Below, piece after piece: positions 1 to 8,022 of a stretch of 16,783 nucleotides of DNA (position 1 is its first letter; each line of letters begins with the position of its first letter). The notes under the pieces are model-generated. The model worked only from the letters and a program-made list of their open reading frames with translations, did not search any database and had not been told where the DNA came from. Origin of the DNA: CAYUEN01 sp964443745 (lineage in GTDB: Bacteria; Campylobacterota; Campylobacteria; Campylobacterales; QNZT01); the NCBI GenBank assembly GCA_964443745.1, contig CAYUEN010000038.1, forward strand, positions 1 through 16,783, written 5' to 3'. Both the position numbers and the translations under genes were made by a program.

Positions 1-3000
1 CGTTTCGATGAATGCTCATGGAACGGTACAGATGGGGAAGTGAAAGATAGTAGTGGAAATGATCTCAATGGTGTCGAGGTAAATGGAACATCACCAAGTG
101 AAGGGAAAATCAACAATTGTGCTCTATTTGATGGCACAGACGACTATATAGATACAGGAAAAGTTTTATCGCCGGGTGAAACGGATAAATGGAGTGTTTC
201 ATTATGGTTCAAATCGGATACAACCAATGGTGAACAACTTATTTTTAATAAAGAGTCAGTATATGAAGCTGCCGTTCGAGACGGATACTTTCAATACGCA
301 TGGCAACCGCATTGGGATTGGGATGGAGGTGAATCTTTTCCGGTGGAAATCAACACCTGGTATCACGTAGTCATAACCTATGATGGTGTCAACCAAATAG
401 TTTACAAAAACGGTGAAGAAGTTTTTAGAAGAGCTCAAACCGGTAATATGGGGTCAAATGATGATGATAGTTTTCTTATCGGTAATAGGTCAGCATTTGG
501 CAATAGTTTTTTTGATGGCAGCATAGATGAGTTGAAAGTATTTGACACAGCATTGACTGCCAATCAAGTACAGGAAATCTACAACAACGAATCGGCCCAC
601 AAAAACTACGACGGTTCACACCGTATGGCGATAGATTGTACCACGCCTGTTTTATTGGCGGAGTACCGCTTCGACGAGTGTCGATATACGGGGGCTACAG
701 GTGAGGTGATCGATAGTGAGGGTGGAGACAATAGCGGCACCATCACGGGTGATGCCAATCTCAGTAAAGATGAGAAAAAGATTGGTCATGCGCTTCATCT
801 AAATGGAGGAGCGGTGGATATCGACGATCTAGCCGTCTCGACGGAGCAATACAAAAAAAATACCGTAATGTTTTGGATGTACTGGGATAACACTGACAAT
901 GTGATGCCATTTGGTTGGAATACATACGATTTATGGTTTAATAATGGCGATTTTGGATTCAACGCCAGAAAAAGTTTGATATATGGAATTAATAGTGCAA
1001 GTATAAAAAACGGATGGCATCATGTCACGGCCGTTTTTACCAACGGTGATGTCTACTCCAACAGACTCTATATCGATGGTATTTTGAAAGCAATTGAGCA
1101 AAAGAAAGGTACTCTCGAAAACAATAATGCCTATGCGACACCTTCCGCACGAATAGGCGGTTGGAAACGAAATAACTATTACCGTTTCAAAGGCTACCTC
1201 GACGAACTCAAAATCTACAAAGGCGAGGTCAACGCCACGACTATCGCCTCCATATACAACAGCGAAAAAGATCTGATTCGCACTATCACATGCGCACAGG
1301 CGATTTTCAACGCCGTCAATCGAAACGGGGGCTGTTTCAACTGGGAGAACAATATCACCACCAAGATCGCGGGAGATCCGATCGCGCTGACGATCCTCGC
1401 AGCCGACCAAGGCGATACGAACAGCAGCATACAGGATGCTAATATCACCAAACTGGAGCTTCTCAGTTTCAGTGACCCTACATGCGATACACTCTATGAC
1501 GTGACGGAGATTTGGAGCGGAAACAGTGCGGTTGACGGCAACGGATGTTGGAATCCGACAGATTTCATCCACGACAAAGCCATCCGCTGTGCAAAGATCC
1601 GTATCAGCGGTATTTTCGAAGGAAACAGTGTCGAGTCCAACTCGACCGATACTTTTTCCATCCGCCCCAAAACGTTCGTACTGCAAAATATACCTTCCGG
1701 AAAACTGACCGCCGAACATACCTATACCCTCAAGGCGATCGCGGTCAACAGCGACGGTACCACTCAGACAGCCGACTACAACACGACCGTCACGCCACAA
1801 GCAAATAAATATCTGCGTGACGGAAGCGATGGTTCGGCGATGGCAGGTACGTTTGTTCCAACCACCGACTTTATTTTTAGTGATGGTGCGGCCGCCGATA
1901 CGGCGCTCAGTTTTGACAATGTCGGTATCGTCGGCCTCGATCTCAACGACACGACCTGGGCGGCTGCCGATAGTGACGACACACCGCTGATCGATCGTAC
2001 GATCTATTTGGAGCGAAATCTCACTTTCATTCCCGACCACTTCAAGGTCGAATTTCCGGCTCTACCGACAATGGAGAACAACACGACACACTACACCTAT
2101 CTTTCCAACGATCTGAATATGAGTGCATGGCTCAAAAACCTCTCTGTCAAAATCACGGCGGAGGGAGAGCGAAACGGTACGATGACAAACTATCAGATTC
2201 CCCGGAATACATACTATGCCAACTCCGTTGACATCACCCCTACATTAGAGATTTCAGGATCGCCTCGTATGGCGAACGCTCCACAGGCGATGAGCGACCA
2301 GAATCTCTCGTTTTCGGGAGGGGTCGCGACTTTTGATTATCAGGATGTGCGTTTCAATTATGAGCGCAACCGATCCAATCCCGTCGATCCTTTTACCCTT
2401 GATGGTGACGAGACGAATCTTTCCGTATATGTCAAGGATCGTACCGATACGACGGTCGAAGGCAATGCAACCACACATTTTAGTGGTAGTGCGACTTTTT
2501 ATTACGGACGCGTACTTACCGAAGATATCCGTACCCAACGAAAAAGTGCCTATGGAAAACTTCGTTATCTTCTCTACTCCTCCACCCCGCTTTCCGGTTT
2601 CAGTAGAGAAAGTGTTTCATGGTATTTGAACAAATACGACACGGCTTCTTTGCCGGAATCGGCCGATTTCGACCCCAGATCCACACGTTCTCGTAGCGGT
2701 ACCGATCTCTCGGCCAAGACGGCAGTATCGGATCTTAATGCTTCGGTTGGTGGTGTACGGACATTTGAAATCACCCGCACGGGAGATGGTGATCTGCGGG
2801 CGATCTATCATCTGGATATTCCTTCCTGGTTGTGGTACAGCCGTTATCGGGACTATAGTTTTTCGACGGCGAGTGGATGTGGAGAACACCCATGTTTTGA
2901 GTATCTCTACCAAACCGAATCCTCCTCGTCAGGTATACGCAGTGGAAGTTTCGGCGGTAGCCGTTTCGGAAGTGAAATGAATAGCTCCATCAAAAAACGG

Positions 3001-3021
3001 GCAATAAAGATTATGAGATGA
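1..3021 (+). CDS. mshQ: MshQ-like LamG/DUF6701 surface protein (5' end outside window)
   Basis: Large secreted or surface protein, probably the tip-associated or adhesive component of the MSHA-type pilus. The frame is open from base 1, and residues before the GTG at base 40 (RFDEC) match a repeat further on, so the true start lies upstream and the gene is cut by the window edge. Counting from base 40, two LamG (concanavalin A-like) modules are visible. The first ends near residue 184 at a DELKVF...IYNNE signature; the second starts at LAEYRFDEC (about 206) and ends near 409 at DELKIY...IYNSE. The rest, about 415-985, resembles the DUF6701 region of MshQ proteins: RPKTFVLQN, then FIPDHFKVEFP, then FYYGRVLTEDIRTQ. 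Cysteines are common in the middle. The LamG part is much more AT-rich than the rest. The stop overlaps the next start (ATGA). Role is inferred from family and neighbours; the LamG ligand (glycan or protein) cannot be told. Confidence 0.8.
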   Translation, partial: RFDECSWNGTDGEVKDSSGNDLNGVEVNGTSPSEGKINNCALFDGTDDYIDTGKVLSPGETDKWSVSLWFKSDTTNGEQLIFNKESVYEAAVRDGYFQYAWQPHWDWDGGESFPVEINTWYHVVITYDGVNQIVYKNGEEVFRRAQTGNMGSNDDDSFLIGNRSAFGNSFFDGSIDELKVFDTALTANQVQEIYNNESAHKNYDGSHRMAIDCTTPVLLAEYRFDECRYTGATGEVIDSEGGDNSGTITGDANLSKDEKKIGHALHLNGGAVDIDDLAVSTEQYKKNTVMFWMYWDNTDNVMPFGWNTYDLWFNNGDFGFNARKSLIYGINSASIKNGWHHVTAVFTNGDVYSNRLYIDGILKAIEQKKGTLENNNAYATPSARIGGWKRNNYYRFKGYLDELKIYKGEVNATTIASIYNSEKDLIRTITCAQAIFNAVNRNGGCFNWENNITTKIAGDPIALTILAADQGDTNSSIQDANITKLELLSFSDPTCDTLYDVTEIWSGNSAVDGNGCWNPTDFIHDKAIRCAKIRISGIFEGNSVESNSTDTFSIRPKTFVLQNIPSGKLTAEHTYTLKAIAVNSDGTTQTADYNTTVTPQANKYLRDGSDGSAMAGTFVPTTDFIFSDGAAADTALSFDNVGIVGLDLNDTTWAAADSDDTPLIDRTIYLERNLTFIPDHFKVEFPALPTMENNTTHYTYLSNDLNMSAWLKNLSVKITAEGERNGTMTNYQIPRNTYYANSVDITPTLEISGSPRMANAPQAMSDQNLSFSGGVATFDYQDVRFNYERNRSNPVDPFTLDGDETNLSVYVKDRTDTTVEGNATTHFSGSATFYYGRVLTEDIRTQRKSAYGKLRYLLYSSTPLSGFSRESVSWYLNKYDTASLPESADFDPRSTRSRSGTDLSAKTAVSDLNASVGGVRTFEITRTGDGDLRAIYHLDIPSWLWYSRYRDYSFSTASGCGEHPCFEYLYQTESSSSGIRSGSFGGSRFGSEMNSSIKKRAIKIMR

Positions 3022-3680
3022 AACGTGCTTTCAGCCTGATAGAGATGATTTTCGTGATCGTGATCATGGCGGGTATCTTCGCGGTGATTCCGAAAATCAT
3101 CTTCGCCGCCAACAAGAGCGACACCTTCGCGAACAAACAGGATGCGATCTTTCATACCTTTTCGCTGGCACAAGTCGTATCCGTACTGCCTTGGGATGAA
3201 AACAATACGCTCACATCCGAAATATTACAGACGGATGGAGATGCGGCGTTTGCATGCGATGCGAATACGCATATGCGAAGAGGAGGATATCTCAGTGTCA
3301 ACGGCCGTCGCTGTTCGCAGCAATATGCCGCTTCTTTCATCGGATCGGATTCCGGAGAAAACGACTATCTTCTGTACGACGATCTGGACGATTTCGACGG
3401 TGTGCGGATCGATGCCAATACCAGCGGCGGCAAACGTCGCTATATCCTTGCGGCGGAGGCGGATTATCTGAGCGACGATGCGAATGTCTTCGACGAGAGC
3501 GGGACGTCGCTTACGATCGATCTCTCCAAAGCGACGATTTCGACCGTCACTACCAATATCAAACGGCTAAAAATCGTCGCTGCCTATGCCGGAAAGAGGG
3601 AAGCCGAACGCAACGTCACCGCCTTTTCCTACCACTCGGCCAATATCGGACAGTTCGTGTTGGGTAGGAGGGCGTGGTGA
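3018..3680 (+). CDS. Minor prepilin (MshD/MshO-like), class III signal
   Basis: A 220-residue type IV pilin-like minor prepilin, probably part of a pilus-initiating tip complex. The N-terminus is a very short leader, MKRA, then FSLIEMIFVIVIMAG, the hydrophobic N-terminal helix with Glu at mature position 5. Cleavage is expected between Ala4 and Phe5, with Ala instead of the usual Gly at -1. The remainder is a hydrophilic globular domain rich in Asp/Asn with two cysteines. The ATG overlaps the stop of the MshQ-like gene, so it is probably translated by coupling; no strong Shine-Dalgarno is seen. It sits first of four minor prepilins between mshQ and mshI. I cannot say with certainty which Msh minor pilin (C, D or O) it corresponds to. 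Confidence 0.8.
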   Translation: MKRAFSLIEMIFVIVIMAGIFAVIPKIIFAANKSDTFANKQDAIFHTFSLAQVVSVLPWDENNTLTSEILQTDGDAAFACDANTHMRRGGYLSVNGRRCSQQYAASFIGSDSGENDYLLYDDLDDFDGVRIDANTSGGKRRYILAAEADYLSDDANVFDESGTSLTIDLSKATISTVTTNIKRLKIVAAYAGKREAERNVTAFSYHSANIGQFVLGRRAW

Positions 3681-4582
3681 AAAGAGGTGCCTTTACGCTG
3701 GTGGAGTTGATCGTCGTGATCGTGATTCTCGGTATTTTGGCCACCGGTGGATACATTTCGGTCAAAAAGCTCTACGAGAGGGCGGCACAATCAAAGGCCA
3801 TAAGCGATCTCTCTTTCGATTCGATGCGCATCGCCACGCAGATTACCGCACTGCTGCACGATCGGGTACCCGCCAGTGTGATCGGGTACGATCCGGCCGC
3901 AGACACATTCGAATCGATCTACGATATGAGTCGGCGGTACGGGGTATTGGAGTGGATCGGGACCGACAGCGCCGATTACAAAAGCAAACGCTACAGCGGA
4001 TTGGTCGATATGGAGCGCTCCGACAGGGCCACTCGCACGCTTTATTCCCCCGATACCGATATCGGAGAGATCGACAAGAGTACTACGGCGTTGATCTTCG
4101 CCGGATCGTTCGACGAGGGCGGAGTGGTCTACGGAGACGATTTCAACGCTTCGTTCGGATGGCACGGCAATACGCATGCCGCCGTCTTTACGATCGACCC
4201 CTCTTCGGACGATACCAATATCACGCTCGATACCGCTCCTTCGGCCATCTACGAAAAGTATTATCTCGTCGACAGCGCCTACGCGATCGCCAGATATCCC
4301 GATATCGATCCGGATGCCGAATGTATCCGGGATCTGAATCTCACCCTCGATGCGAACGCTCTCTTTCTTTTTTACAACTATCGCCCATGGAAAGGGGAGA
4401 CTTTCTGCGCGGATAGAAACGGCGCGAACCGGGAAGGCAACGTGACGATACTCTCCCGGGAGAGCGGGGGATTTGAGGTCGAATTCGTGAACGACCATCT
4501 CATTTTCGATTTGACGTTGACGCGAAAGATCAGAGGGACGGATCGAAACGTGACGATCTCCAAACAGAAAGGAATCTACTGA
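3677..4582 (+). CDS. Minor prepilin (MshO-like), class III signal
   Basis: A 301-residue minor prepilin, large for the group. The start is taken as the GTG at 3677: it gives a GTGA overlap with the preceding stop and sits 5 nt after a strong AGGAGG (3666-3671). An in-frame GTG at 3674 would be only 2 nt away. The N-terminus reads MKRGA then FTLVELIVVIVILGILATG, a typical prepilin-peptidase site with Ala at -1 and Glu at +5. The body has no recognised domain; it is rich in Asp, Ser and Tyr and has two cysteines late in the sequence. By size and place it best fits MshO, but this is a guess. It is probably inserted by the MSHA machine as a non-major subunit and may help bring the large LamG protein to the pilus tip. 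Confidence 0.78.
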   Translation: MKRGAFTLVELIVVIVILGILATGGYISVKKLYERAAQSKAISDLSFDSMRIATQITALLHDRVPASVIGYDPAADTFESIYDMSRRYGVLEWIGTDSADYKSKRYSGLVDMERSDRATRTLYSPDTDIGEIDKSTTALIFAGSFDEGGVVYGDDFNASFGWHGNTHAAVFTIDPSSDDTNITLDTAPSAIYEKYYLVDSAYAIARYPDIDPDAECIRDLNLTLDANALFLFYNYRPWKGETFCADRNGANREGNVTILSRESGGFEVEFVNDHLIFDLTLTRKIRGTDRNVTISKQKGIY

Positions 4583-4989
4583 TGAGACGGGGATTCGGGA
4601 TGATTCAGCTGCTTTTTTTCATGGTGCTGATGGCGACCCTGCTTTCGATTATGATGAAGTATGCGACCATCTCCGTCAAACAAACCGAAGACACCTATCT
4701 CAGGGAGCGGGGGGAGCTTTTCATGCAGAGTGCGATCGAGCTCGCATTGTTGGGAATCGAGCGGCATGACAAGAGTGCGGGTGCGTTGGAGCATATCCGT
4801 ATCCTCTCCGAAGACAGACGTTTTATCGCCGATATCAATATCAGCCGCTACTATCTCTACCCCTCCACGATTCTCACGGAAGAGAGCAACGGAATGGTTA
4901 TGATGGATATCGTCGTCGAAACCAACGCGACCCATCCCAAAAACAGCCGAAGTCTGAGACTCACCAGAAGGACACTGCAAAGACCATGA
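4582..4989 (+). CDS. Minor prepilin lacking Glu5 (MshP/PilX/GspK-like)
   Basis: A 135-residue prepilin-like protein. The N-terminus is MRRG followed by FGMIQLLFFMVLMATLL, so cleavage is expected after Gly4, the only Gly at -1 among the six complete leaders in the window. The residue at mature position 5 is Gln, not Glu. Loss of Glu5 is typical of the subunit at the very tip of pseudopili (GspK) and is seen in PilX/MshP-type proteins, so this is likely the MshP counterpart. After the helix comes a hydrophilic domain with one long helical stretch (QTEDTYLRERGELFMQSA) and no cysteine. The ATG shares its A with the preceding stop (TGATG), suggesting coupled translation. Identity as MshP is inferred from size, missing Glu5 and operon place. 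Confidence 0.75.
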   Translation: MRRGFGMIQLLFFMVLMATLLSIMMKYATISVKQTEDTYLRERGELFMQSAIELALLGIERHDKSAGALEHIRILSEDRRFIADINISRYYLYPSTILTEESNGMVMMDIVVETNATHPKNSRSLRLTRRTLQRP

Positions 4990-5489
4990 AAAAAGAGCAT
5001 ATAAACGAAAGAGAGGCGTTTACCCTCATAGAGTTGATCGTCGTGATCGTGGTCATCGCGATCCTGGCGGGTGCGGCGAAGATGGCGATGCCGGACAATA
5101 CACTCTATAGCGATACCGATTTTATCCGTCAGCAGATCAGAAAGACCCAGATGCGCGCTCTTTTGACGGATCACTACGATTTCAACGATCCCTCCTGGCG
5201 AACCCGAAGCTACGACGATACCTGCATCGAGCTTACCAAATCGGCTCTGCAGGCTTTGGAAGAGGCCACCAACCAAGCCAGAAAGTACAAACTCCATCCA
5301 CAAACCACCCTTCAGATCGATTCCGCGGACGAAAAAATCTGTTTCGATGTGACGGGACGCCCCTATCGACAGGATTATCGGTTAAATAATTTCCTGAAAA
5401 AGCCGATAGAGTTAAATATAAACTATAAAAATCAACACAGAACTTTGATAATCATGCCCTATTCAGGAGGTGTGATGATCAAGAGATAG
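4986..5489 (+). CDS. Minor prepilin with long leader (MshC/GspH-like)
   Basis: A 167-residue minor prepilin. The leader is longer than its neighbours' (11 residues, MKKEHINEREA), then FTLIELIVVIVVIAILAGAAK. The GspH/FimT-like layout (methylation helix, then FIRQQIRKTQMRALL, then a beta-rich region with two cysteines) fits MshC best. Start ATG overlaps the previous stop (ATGA). The last 100 bases are clearly more AT-rich than the rest and use codons such as TTA and AAT, unlike the surrounding genes. It ends 6 nt before mshI and is the last structural gene before the assembly block. Confidence 0.78.
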   Translation: MKKEHINEREAFTLIELIVVIVVIAILAGAAKMAMPDNTLYSDTDFIRQQIRKTQMRALLTDHYDFNDPSWRTRSYDDTCIELTKSALQALEEATNQARKYKLHPQTTLQIDSADEKICFDVTGRPYRQDYRLNNFLKKPIELNINYKNQHRTLIIMPYSGGVMIKR

Positions 5490-5495
5490 GAAACT

Positions 5496-6977
5496 ATGGC
5501 AAAAGCGGTATATTTCATCGGACTGCAAAACGAGAAAAACTTTCTTTTTGACAAGACGCCGCACGAAGTCTCCAAAAAGCCGGCCAAGGCGATCGTGGGT
5601 GCCAGACTCGCGTATGACGATATCCTCTCTCATGGCTTCAAAATAGAAAAGAGTCTTACGGACGACGAACTTCTGGTCACGACAGAGATCAAGATGTACG
5701 AAGAGACGGGGCTGGATATCGAAAAATCCTACCGTATCGGACATATCCAAAAAGATAAATATACCGGATACGAACGTCTCTACGAAGGATTCGCGATCGA
5801 CAGGACGGCTTTTTTAGAAAAGTACGCCGCATCGCTCAAAAAGATCAAACATATCGATTTTCTGGCGATTCCCTATCTCGCTTTTTCGACGCTCTATCGC
5901 CGTAAAATGTTGGAAGGCAAACAGGATCTGTTCGTCTATATTTCCGAAAACGAAGCATTTACCGCTTTTTACAAAGAGGGTAGTTATATCTCTTCCAAAA
6001 AAGCCAAAACGCTTGGAGAGATGGTTTCGGAGCTGGATGCGAGAAATATCCGGATCGATACCGAAGCGCTGAAGCTGATTTTACTGGAAAAGGGGCTGGT
6101 CAAGGAGAATTACACACTGGAGGAGTACGACCTCTACGACTATCTGTTGCAGACGTTCATCCAGTTTTTCACCAAGATCAACAACCTCGCGATGCACAAC
6201 CGGAACATCTACGGTTTTTCCGAGATAGAGCGGATCTATTTCAGTCTCGAAAACCGTTTGATTCCGGGGCTTGACGTAGCGATGGAAAACTTTTTCACGA
6301 AACCCTCGCTGCATGATTTCGGCTTCTATCCCGACGCTCCTTACGATACCCTCGACATCATCGCGGCTTCTTATATCCAGGATCTTTCCGATACACCCGA
6401 ACTTGCGGTCAACCTGACGATTTTCGAAAAGCGAGAGGCGTTTTATCGTACCGAGGTGGGCAAGCTGTTTCTCTCTACCGTTGCGGCTGCGTTGTTGATA
6501 GGGGCGTATCCGGGCTGGCAGGCGTACGAAATCCACCGGATGGAAGCGCAAAAGAGCGAGCTTGCTCTCAAAGAGCAAGAACTCTCCCATGCTTCCAAAA
6601 AGTTGCAGAGTCGATACAAAAAGCTCAAAAAAGAGATCGCCTCCGTTCAAAAACGAAAAGAGAGCGTGGATCGCAAACTTCAAAATCTCAAAGAGGTCGC
6701 CCAAGCGCTGGTCTCCCTCAAGTCCAACGACAGAAAATATACGACGATGCTCTTGAAAATTACGGGGTTGTTGCAAAAGTATCGATTGAATGTGGAGAAG
6801 ATCAGGCAGACGGGCGAACAGCAGCTTGATCTCGAGCTCTCTTCGAAGGAAAACAGACGCGATACGATCGCGCTCTTTATGCAGGATTTGCTCACGGCCG
6901 GGTATGCGCATGTCAGCGCCAACGAGATCGCGCTTACCGACGGTCGGTATAAAAGTATCGTAACGGTGAAACGGTGA
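5496..6977 (+). CDS. mshI: MshI-like bitopic assembly protein (PilM-PilN / GspL type)
   Basis: A 493-residue inner-membrane assembly protein that would link the cytoplasmic ATPase to the periplasmic part of the pilus machine. Residues 1 to about 320 form a cytoplasmic region placed like the actin-like PilM/GspL cytoplasmic domain, though short conserved motifs are weak. One membrane segment is at about 324-343 (FLSTVAAALLIGAYPGW). A Lys/Glu-rich coiled coil follows (345-405), then a PilN-like ferredoxin-fold region (about 410-493). It therefore looks like PilM and PilN in one chain, as in GspL and MshI. The start has a near Shine-Dalgarno (TAGGAAA) formed over the preceding stop codon. It overlaps mshJ (TGATG), its expected partner. 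Identity rests mainly on topology and on gene order I-J-K-L. Confidence 0.75.
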   Translation: MAKAVYFIGLQNEKNFLFDKTPHEVSKKPAKAIVGARLAYDDILSHGFKIEKSLTDDELLVTTEIKMYEETGLDIEKSYRIGHIQKDKYTGYERLYEGFAIDRTAFLEKYAASLKKIKHIDFLAIPYLAFSTLYRRKMLEGKQDLFVYISENEAFTAFYKEGSYISSKKAKTLGEMVSELDARNIRIDTEALKLILLEKGLVKENYTLEEYDLYDYLLQTFIQFFTKINNLAMHNRNIYGFSEIERIYFSLENRLIPGLDVAMENFFTKPSLHDFGFYPDAPYDTLDIIAASYIQDLSDTPELAVNLTIFEKREAFYRTEVGKLFLSTVAAALLIGAYPGWQAYEIHRMEAQKSELALKEQELSHASKKLQSRYKKLKKEIASVQKRKESVDRKLQNLKEVAQALVSLKSNDRKYTTMLLKITGLLQKYRLNVEKIRQTGEQQLDLELSSKENRRDTIALFMQDLLTAGYAHVSANEIALTDGRYKSIVTVKR

Positions 6978-7606
6978 TGAATATGTTGAAAAATTTCGAA
7001 GAGTATCTCAAAAAAGCGCCTTCCAACCAGAAGCTCATGATTTTCGCGATGCCGGCATTGATCATAGGGGCGCTCGTTTGGTATCTGATTCTGCCCGTGC
7101 AGGAGGAGCGGATGGATACGCTCTCCCAGGAGATTTCGCAGTTGCAGAGCAATATCCAACGCAAATCTCCCAGAATTTTGCGTAAAAAGATCAAAAAAAG
7201 CGAAAAAAAACTGTTGGCGCTCAAAGACGAATATGAGCGAAACCGCGATGACCTGAACTATCTGTATGCGAGACTGACCAATCTGGAGATCAGCGAATTC
7301 GACGCGAAACGATGGACGATCACGCTGGATGCGATTCTCAAAGAATCCCTGAAGCTGGGTATTACGCTCCAGAATATCAAGAACAACGATGCGAAAGAGG
7401 GGAAAAAGAGCGAAAATATCGTTGCGAAAAAATATGTCGAAATCAGCGGAGTCGGCAGTTACGACAAAGCGGTGAAATATCTCGCCTTTATCGAGGATTC
7501 CGGCTTTTTGATCGATGTGAAAAACATCAAGATGGAAAAAGCGCAGGAGGATGAGAGCCGGGTCGAATTTTCGATCAATTTCACGATTTACGGGGTGAAC
7601 TTATGA
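6977..7606 (+). CDS. mshJ: MshJ-like pilus assembly protein (PilO type)
   Basis: A 209-residue bitopic inner-membrane protein. It has a short cytoplasmic tail, a membrane segment at about 20-39 (LMIFAMPALIIGALVWYLIL), a long Lys-rich coiled coil (43-101) and a C-terminal alpha/beta domain (110-209) of the PilO/GspM kind. The coiled coil would pair with that of MshI. The ATG at 6977 gives a TGATG overlap with mshI; a GTG at 6974 and an ATG at 6983 are also in frame, and no strong ribosome site separates them. It is followed by mshK with an ATGA overlap. Sequence conservation in this family is low, so the call depends on architecture and position. Confidence 0.72.
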   Translation: MNMLKNFEEYLKKAPSNQKLMIFAMPALIIGALVWYLILPVQEERMDTLSQEISQLQSNIQRKSPRILRKKIKKSEKKLLALKDEYERNRDDLNYLYARLTNLEISEFDAKRWTITLDAILKESLKLGITLQNIKNNDAKEGKKSENIVAKKYVEISGVGSYDKAVKYLAFIEDSGFLIDVKNIKMEKAQEDESRVEFSINFTIYGVNL

Positions 7607-8022
7607 AAAAGATCACGATAGCTATGAGCCTGCCTCTCTTTCTGATGGCCAATACCCAGATCGTCAAGGAGATCGATACCGCACTCAACCGATTGCAACT
7701 CGAAAGTGCCAAAAAGATTTCCGAAAAAGTGCATATCAAATACGATCCATTCCATACCCCCACCCCCCGCACGGTGGTCAAAAAGGCCGACAAAAAGGGA
7801 CATATCACGCCAAAATCCCGTGCACGTCGTCCGGTTTTGACGATGATTTTGAACAAATCGGCTTTTATCGACGGCAGATGGATTAAAGAAAAAGAGAGAA
7901 TTGCCGATTATCGTGTCATGAGAATAAATAAAGATAGTGTAGTTTTGAAGAGAAAAAATAAAATTATTACTCTCAAACTCCCTATCGACCGGCAATTGCT
8001 GGTGACAAAAGAGGAGAGATGA
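7603..8022 (+). CDS. mshK: MshK-like periplasmic pilus protein (PilP/GspC type)
   Basis: A 139-residue exported protein. The N-terminus MKKITIAMSLPLFLMANTQ looks like a Sec signal peptide without a lipobox. A Lys/Pro-rich middle (50-76) is followed by a small beta domain at about 78-128. Its pattern, LNKSAFIDGRWIKEKERI then Y-x-V and SVVLKRKNKIITLKL, is the form seen in MshK/PilP/GspC homology regions, which contact the secretin in the periplasm. The gene overlaps mshJ (ATGA) and mshL (TGATG). Bases 7915-7975 are very AT-rich (13 G/C in the 60 bases 7921-7980), unlike the neighbouring genes. Likely role: bridge between the MshI/MshJ platform and the MshL secretin. Confidence 0.7.
   Translation: MKKITIAMSLPLFLMANTQIVKEIDTALNRLQLESAKKISEKVHIKYDPFHTPTPRTVVKKADKKGHITPKSRARRPVLTMILNKSAFIDGRWIKEKERIADYRVMRINKDSVVLKRKNKIITLKLPIDRQLLVTKEER

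Noticed and set aside
931..2040. 369-residue open frame on the minus strand
   Set aside because: It is wholly inside the MshQ-like gene in another frame, shows no domain pattern and no ribosome site; the plus-strand frame has clear LamG and MshQ-type motifs.
3586..4416. 276-residue open frame on the plus strand, +1 relative to the second minor prepilin
   Set aside because: Arg-rich composition typical of an out-of-frame reading; the overlapping frame begins with a perfect prepilin signal.
6081..6911. 276-residue open frame on the minus strand
   Set aside because: Mirror frame of mshI; no recognisable motif, and the plus-strand product has a clear membrane segment and operon fit.
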